NCBI GenBank assembly: GCA_964415885.1
Contig: CAYQCE010000063.1
Coordinates: forward strand, 1 to 18,723
Length of the DNA: 18,723 nt
Reading direction: 5' to 3'
Source: CAYQCE01 sp964415885
Lineage (GTDB): Bacteria; Zixibacteria; MSB-5A5; JAABVY01; JAHJOQ01
Position numbers and translations under genes: made by a program. Positions 16,573 to 18,723 of this stretch are shown piece after piece. Below the pieces are notes generated by a model that saw only the letters and a program-made list of their open reading frames with translations, ran no database searches and was not told where the DNA came from. Positions within the stretch are counted from its first letter, which is position 1. Every line of letters begins with the position of its first letter.

Positions 16573-17463
16573 ATGGTTGAATTCGCGGTCAGCGGCGTTG
16601 AAACATACTGGTGGCTTCCGATCCTCGTCACATTCGTTATCTCGTTCTTTGCCTCGATGGGCGGCCTTTCCGGCGCGTTTCTGCTGTTGCCCTTTCAGGT
16701 CAGCATTCTCGGATTCACGGCTCCATCAGTCAGCCCCACAAACCTTACATACAACATCTTCTCGATTCCGAGCGGTGTGTATAGCTACAGTCGCGAGAGG
16801 CGAATGGTTTGGCCGATTGCGATCATAATGACGATCGGGACTCTGCCGGGCGTGTTTCTCGGTGCGATCGTCCGGGTGCGGTATCTTCCCGATCCGACCA
16901 GCTTCAAGCTATTCGCAGGACTCGTTCTCCTATACATGGGAGCAAGACTGCTCTTGGATCTTTTGAGGAAGAGTGAAACTGCGAAAAAGCGAGGCCAGCG
17001 TTTTCATATCACCACCCGTTCCTTCGACCTCAAAACTGTGGAATACGAGTTCAACGATGACACATACTCCTGTCCGACGATGATCCTCTTCGGAATGAGT
17101 CTCCTCGTTGGCGTGGTGGGCGGAGCGTACGGCATAGGCGGCGGCGCGATACTCGCGCCTTTTCTGGTAGCGGTGCTCAGGCTGCCGGTGCACACGATTG
17201 CGGGAGCAGCGCTGTTCTCGACTTGGGTAACCTCGCTCGCAGGGATGCTGTTCTACGCTTACGGCGCACCGCATTTCGCAGAGACAGCGACGGTGGTGAA
17301 GCCGGATATCGCTCTGGGAGCGCTGTTCGGTGTCGGTGGATTCCTCGGTATCTACATCGGGGCGCATATACAGAAGTATATGCCGACAAGATTCATCAAG
17401 GCCGTGATAATGCTCTCCCTGCTTTTCGTTGCAGGCAAGTACATCCTCGGTGCCATACTGTGA
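16573..17463 (+). CDS. TSUP-family membrane permease (TauE/SafE type)
   Basis: This is a 296-aa polytopic inner-membrane protein built as two related halves, typical of the TSUP (sulfite/anion exporter TauE/SafE) family. Each half begins with a Gly-rich re-entrant motif followed by a proline: GGLSGAFLLLPF (about 30-41) and GGAYGIGGGAILAPF (about 185-199). About seven to eight membrane spans are visible. A hydrophilic cytoplasmic loop (about 133-167) separates the halves. Members move sulfite, sulfoacetate, taurine-derived anions or other small organic anions; the substrate is not readable here. The start is ATG 16573, with GGGAGAG (16560-16566) 6 nt upstream. Its stop overlaps the start of the alpha/beta hydrolase (GTGA), so the two are co-translated and probably functionally linked. 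Confidence 0.93.
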   Translation: MVEFAVSGVETYWWLPILVTFVISFFASMGGLSGAFLLLPFQVSILGFTAPSVSPTNLTYNIFSIPSGVYSYSRERRMVWPIAIIMTIGTLPGVFLGAIVRVRYLPDPTSFKLFAGLVLLYMGARLLLDLLRKSETAKKRGQRFHITTRSFDLKTVEYEFNDDTYSCPTMILFGMSLLVGVVGGAYGIGGGAILAPFLVAVLRLPVHTIAGAALFSTWVTSLAGMLFYAYGAPHFAETATVVKPDIALGALFGVGGFLGIYIGAHIQKYMPTRFIKAVIMLSLLFVAGKYILGAIL

Positions 17464-18266
17464 CATTCGCCGACAACCCGCGGAAATACGGCTCAGAGCC
17501 GTTCAGAGTTGTGGTCGTGCATGGCGGTCCCGGCGCAGCGGGAGAGATGAAACCGGTCGCCGAGAGGCTGAGTGACGAAAAACCGAGTGACATATGTGGC
17601 GTGCTCGAACCGATACAAACTGAGGCTTCTATCGATCGGCAGGTCGAAGAGCTGGGCGATATTATCCGCGCGCATGCCGAAACGCCATCCGTACTCATCG
17701 GATACTCCTGGGGAGCGTGGTTGAGCCTGGTCGTGGCTGCAGAATACCCGGATCTCGTCGGGAAGCTGATTCTCGTTGGAAGCGGCCCACTCGAAAAGCG
17801 ATATGCAGGTAGCATTCTTCAGACACGCAATGCGCGGCTGACCGACAATGAGCGGGAAAAATGGCGAGAACTGAGCCTTGAGCTGACCAATTCGACGGGC
17901 AAACCGTCGGGCGATGCCTTCAAGCGTTTCGCGAAGCTTCTGTCGAAAGCCGATTCATACGATCCGTTGCCGGATGACACCGAAATCGATTTCAGGCCGG
18001 ACATATTCGACAGCGTGTGGCCACAGGCGGCAGAACCGCGGAAAAGCGGGGAGCTTATACGGATAGCGTCGCGCGTCAAATGCCCGGTTGTGGCGATTCA
18101 CGGCGACTACGATCCGCATCCGGCCGATGGAGTGCGGGAGCCGCTGTCACGTGTGCTTGGAGATTTCGAATTCATTCTGATGGAGAAATGCGGCCACAAG
18201 CCCTGGATAGAAAGATATGCGCGGGAGAGGTTTTTCGAGGTACTCGAGGCCCACTTGAGGATGTAG
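17460..18266 (+). CDS. Alpha/beta-hydrolase, proline-iminopeptidase-like
   Basis: The product is 268 aa, a single-domain cytoplasmic alpha/beta hydrolase. The oxyanion motif HGGPG is at 21-25. The nucleophile elbow is GYSWG with Ser83. The acid is probably Asp218 in IHGDYDPHP, and the base is His246 in EKCGHKPW. HGGPG is typical of proline iminopeptidases and related esterases, but the small cap region makes substrate prediction unsafe. The frame is open back to 17223, but that part is out-of-frame permease sequence. The chosen GTG 17460 overlaps the TSUP stop codon by 4 nt, matches the family length and starts just before the first beta strand. There is no clear ribosome-binding site, as expected if translation is coupled to the upstream gene. 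Confidence 0.9.
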   Translation: MTFADNPRKYGSEPFRVVVVHGGPGAAGEMKPVAERLSDEKPSDICGVLEPIQTEASIDRQVEELGDIIRAHAETPSVLIGYSWGAWLSLVVAAEYPDLVGKLILVGSGPLEKRYAGSILQTRNARLTDNEREKWRELSLELTNSTGKPSGDAFKRFAKLLSKADSYDPLPDDTEIDFRPDIFDSVWPQAAEPRKSGELIRIASRVKCPVVAIHGDYDPHPADGVREPLSRVLGDFEFILMEKCGHKPWIERYARERFFEVLEAHLRM

Positions 18267-18371
18267 CTCGGAGATTGCTTGTTTGCAGAATGAGATCGGC
18301 GAATAAGAAACTGGGCCGGTATGGCGGGCCCACTCTGGCCTGTGGATCGCAGTGTGTCTTTCGGTTGTAAC

Positions 18372-18391
18372 ATTCCCGCGAAGGCGGGAAT
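18372..18391. repeat. REP-like hairpin ATTCCCGC-GAAG-GCGGGAAT
   Basis: A perfect 8-bp stem with a GAAG tetraloop. The same type of sequence, ATTCCCGC-loop-GCGGGAAT, is a widespread extragenic palindrome. A degenerate relative is seen at 18651-18668 in this window. Confidence 0.65.
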
Positions 18392-18575
18392 CCATCTTCT
18401 ATCTTAGAGCAGGTGGTTCGTAGATTGATTTGCCACCCAACATAGCGGCACACCAGTGGAGGGCTTCTCGATTGCTCGTAGAAGAAGGGAAGATAGCCCT
18501 TCGTCTTCACGGGGGTGACAAGGAAGGAAGAAACCAGCATGTAAGGCATGTTGAGAAACCCCAAAACCTCAATCT

Positions 18576-18677
18576 TTGCGAGTGAGCGCAGTGAGCGTGG
18601 AAATCTTAAAGCAGCCGCATAGTATTGCCTGACTATGAGATCGCCGCGTCATTCCGCCTCCGCGGGATTCCTCGCGA
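18576..18677. repeat. Imperfect nested inverted-repeat element
   Basis: The outer arms are GCGAG (18578-18582) and CTCGC (18671-18675), with weaker pairing inside them (AAATCTT against GAGATCG). The core is a perfect stem CATAGT (18618-18623)/ACTATG (18632-18637) with an 8-nt loop. The whole looks like a non-autonomous dispersed repeat, similar in style to the GCGAGGAGCGCAGCGA type of intergenic element. No target-site duplication was identified. Confidence 0.5.
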
Positions 18678-18723
18678 TGACAGCTTTTCCAGCGATACGA
18701 ACTTTTTCAACAAGCCCTGTAAG

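Larger units (their letters stand above)
18267..18723. other. Gene-free right end rich in hairpin repeats
   Basis: No supported gene. It holds several stem-loops: TGGGCC/GGCCCA (18312-18332), ATTCCCGC/GCGGGAAT (18372-18391), CATAGT/ACTATG (18618-18637) and ATTCCGC/GCGGGAT (18651-18668, one wobble pair). Phrases such as GTGAGCGCAGTGAGCG and TCCTCGCGATGACAG resemble dispersed intergenic repeats known in many bacteria. None of the hairpins carries a T-tract that would make it a clear terminator for the hydrolase. Confidence 0.6.

Noticed and set aside
17223..17459. Long N-terminal extension of the alpha/beta hydrolase
   Set aside because: It lies inside the permease gene in another frame, is Arg-rich and low in hydrophobic pattern, and has no homology feel. 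The overlap start GTG 17460 gives the family length.
18312..18332. TGGGCC/GGCCCA hairpin as terminator of the hydrolase
   Set aside because: The stem is short, the loop is 9 nt and no T-tract follows on either strand.

Overview
The window looks like a piece of an uncultured bacterium of the FCB superphylum, most like candidate phylum Zixibacteria or a relative. This is inferred from protein style only. A secreted subtilase ends in a type IX secretion (T9SS) sorting domain beginning LGQNYPNPFNP. A gingipain-type C25 peptidase ends in a two-repeat dockerin (GDADGSGGVDIDD...). There is also a cell-surface lipoprotein and an outer-membrane barrel-like protein. Base composition is near 50% GC. I see no rRNA, tRNA, CRISPR array, phage gene or insertion sequence.

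Layout. 1-35: terminator of an off-window + strand gene. 70-1200 (-): lipoprotein with eight G-x-[FLI]-x-G-x-W repeats. 1201-1461: divergent control region. 1462-4115 (+): membrane histidine kinase followed 2 nt later by an NtrC-family sigma-54 activator. 4116-4288: second control region. 4289-6693 (+): exported helical-repeat protein, then a beta-rich outer-membrane-like protein. 6791-7105 (+): YbjQ-family protein. 7193-10195 (+): subtilase with T9SS tail. 10185-10862 (-): exported YiiX-like papain-fold amidase/peptidase, overlapping the subtilase tail to tail by 11 bp. 10977-16190 (-): 1737-residue C25 peptidase with dockerin. 16573-18266 (+): TSUP permease translationally overlapped with an alpha/beta hydrolase. 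18267-18723: gene-free, rich in hairpin repeats.

Main discovery. The two-component pair is flanked on both sides by a matching regulatory architecture. Each outward-facing target gene has a -24/-12 sigma-54 promoter with exact GG-N10-GC spacing: TGGCACAACAGTCGCA on the minus strand at 1257-1272, and CGGCACGGCAGTTGCA on the plus strand at 4248-4263. The two elements are 12/16 identical, and all four differences are transitions. Upstream of each lies a pair of 16-bp palindromes fitting TGTAC-N6-GTACA with at most one mismatch (1360-1375, 1403-1418; 4116-4131, 4138-4153). They are centred about 120-165 bp upstream of the predicted start sites, and partners are spaced by about a whole number of helical turns. 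This is what enhancer sites of the encoded activator should look like. It suggests a self-contained envelope-sensing regulon: an extracytoplasmic signal goes to the kinase, then the activator, and turns on the lipoprotein on one side and the helical-repeat/outer-membrane pair on the other. The layout resembles ZraSR-ZraP, but the target proteins are different and unrecognised.

The right half is a secreted protein-degradation neighbourhood (subtilase, papain-like enzyme, C25 peptidase). Nothing in the sequence ties it to the sigma-54 regulon.
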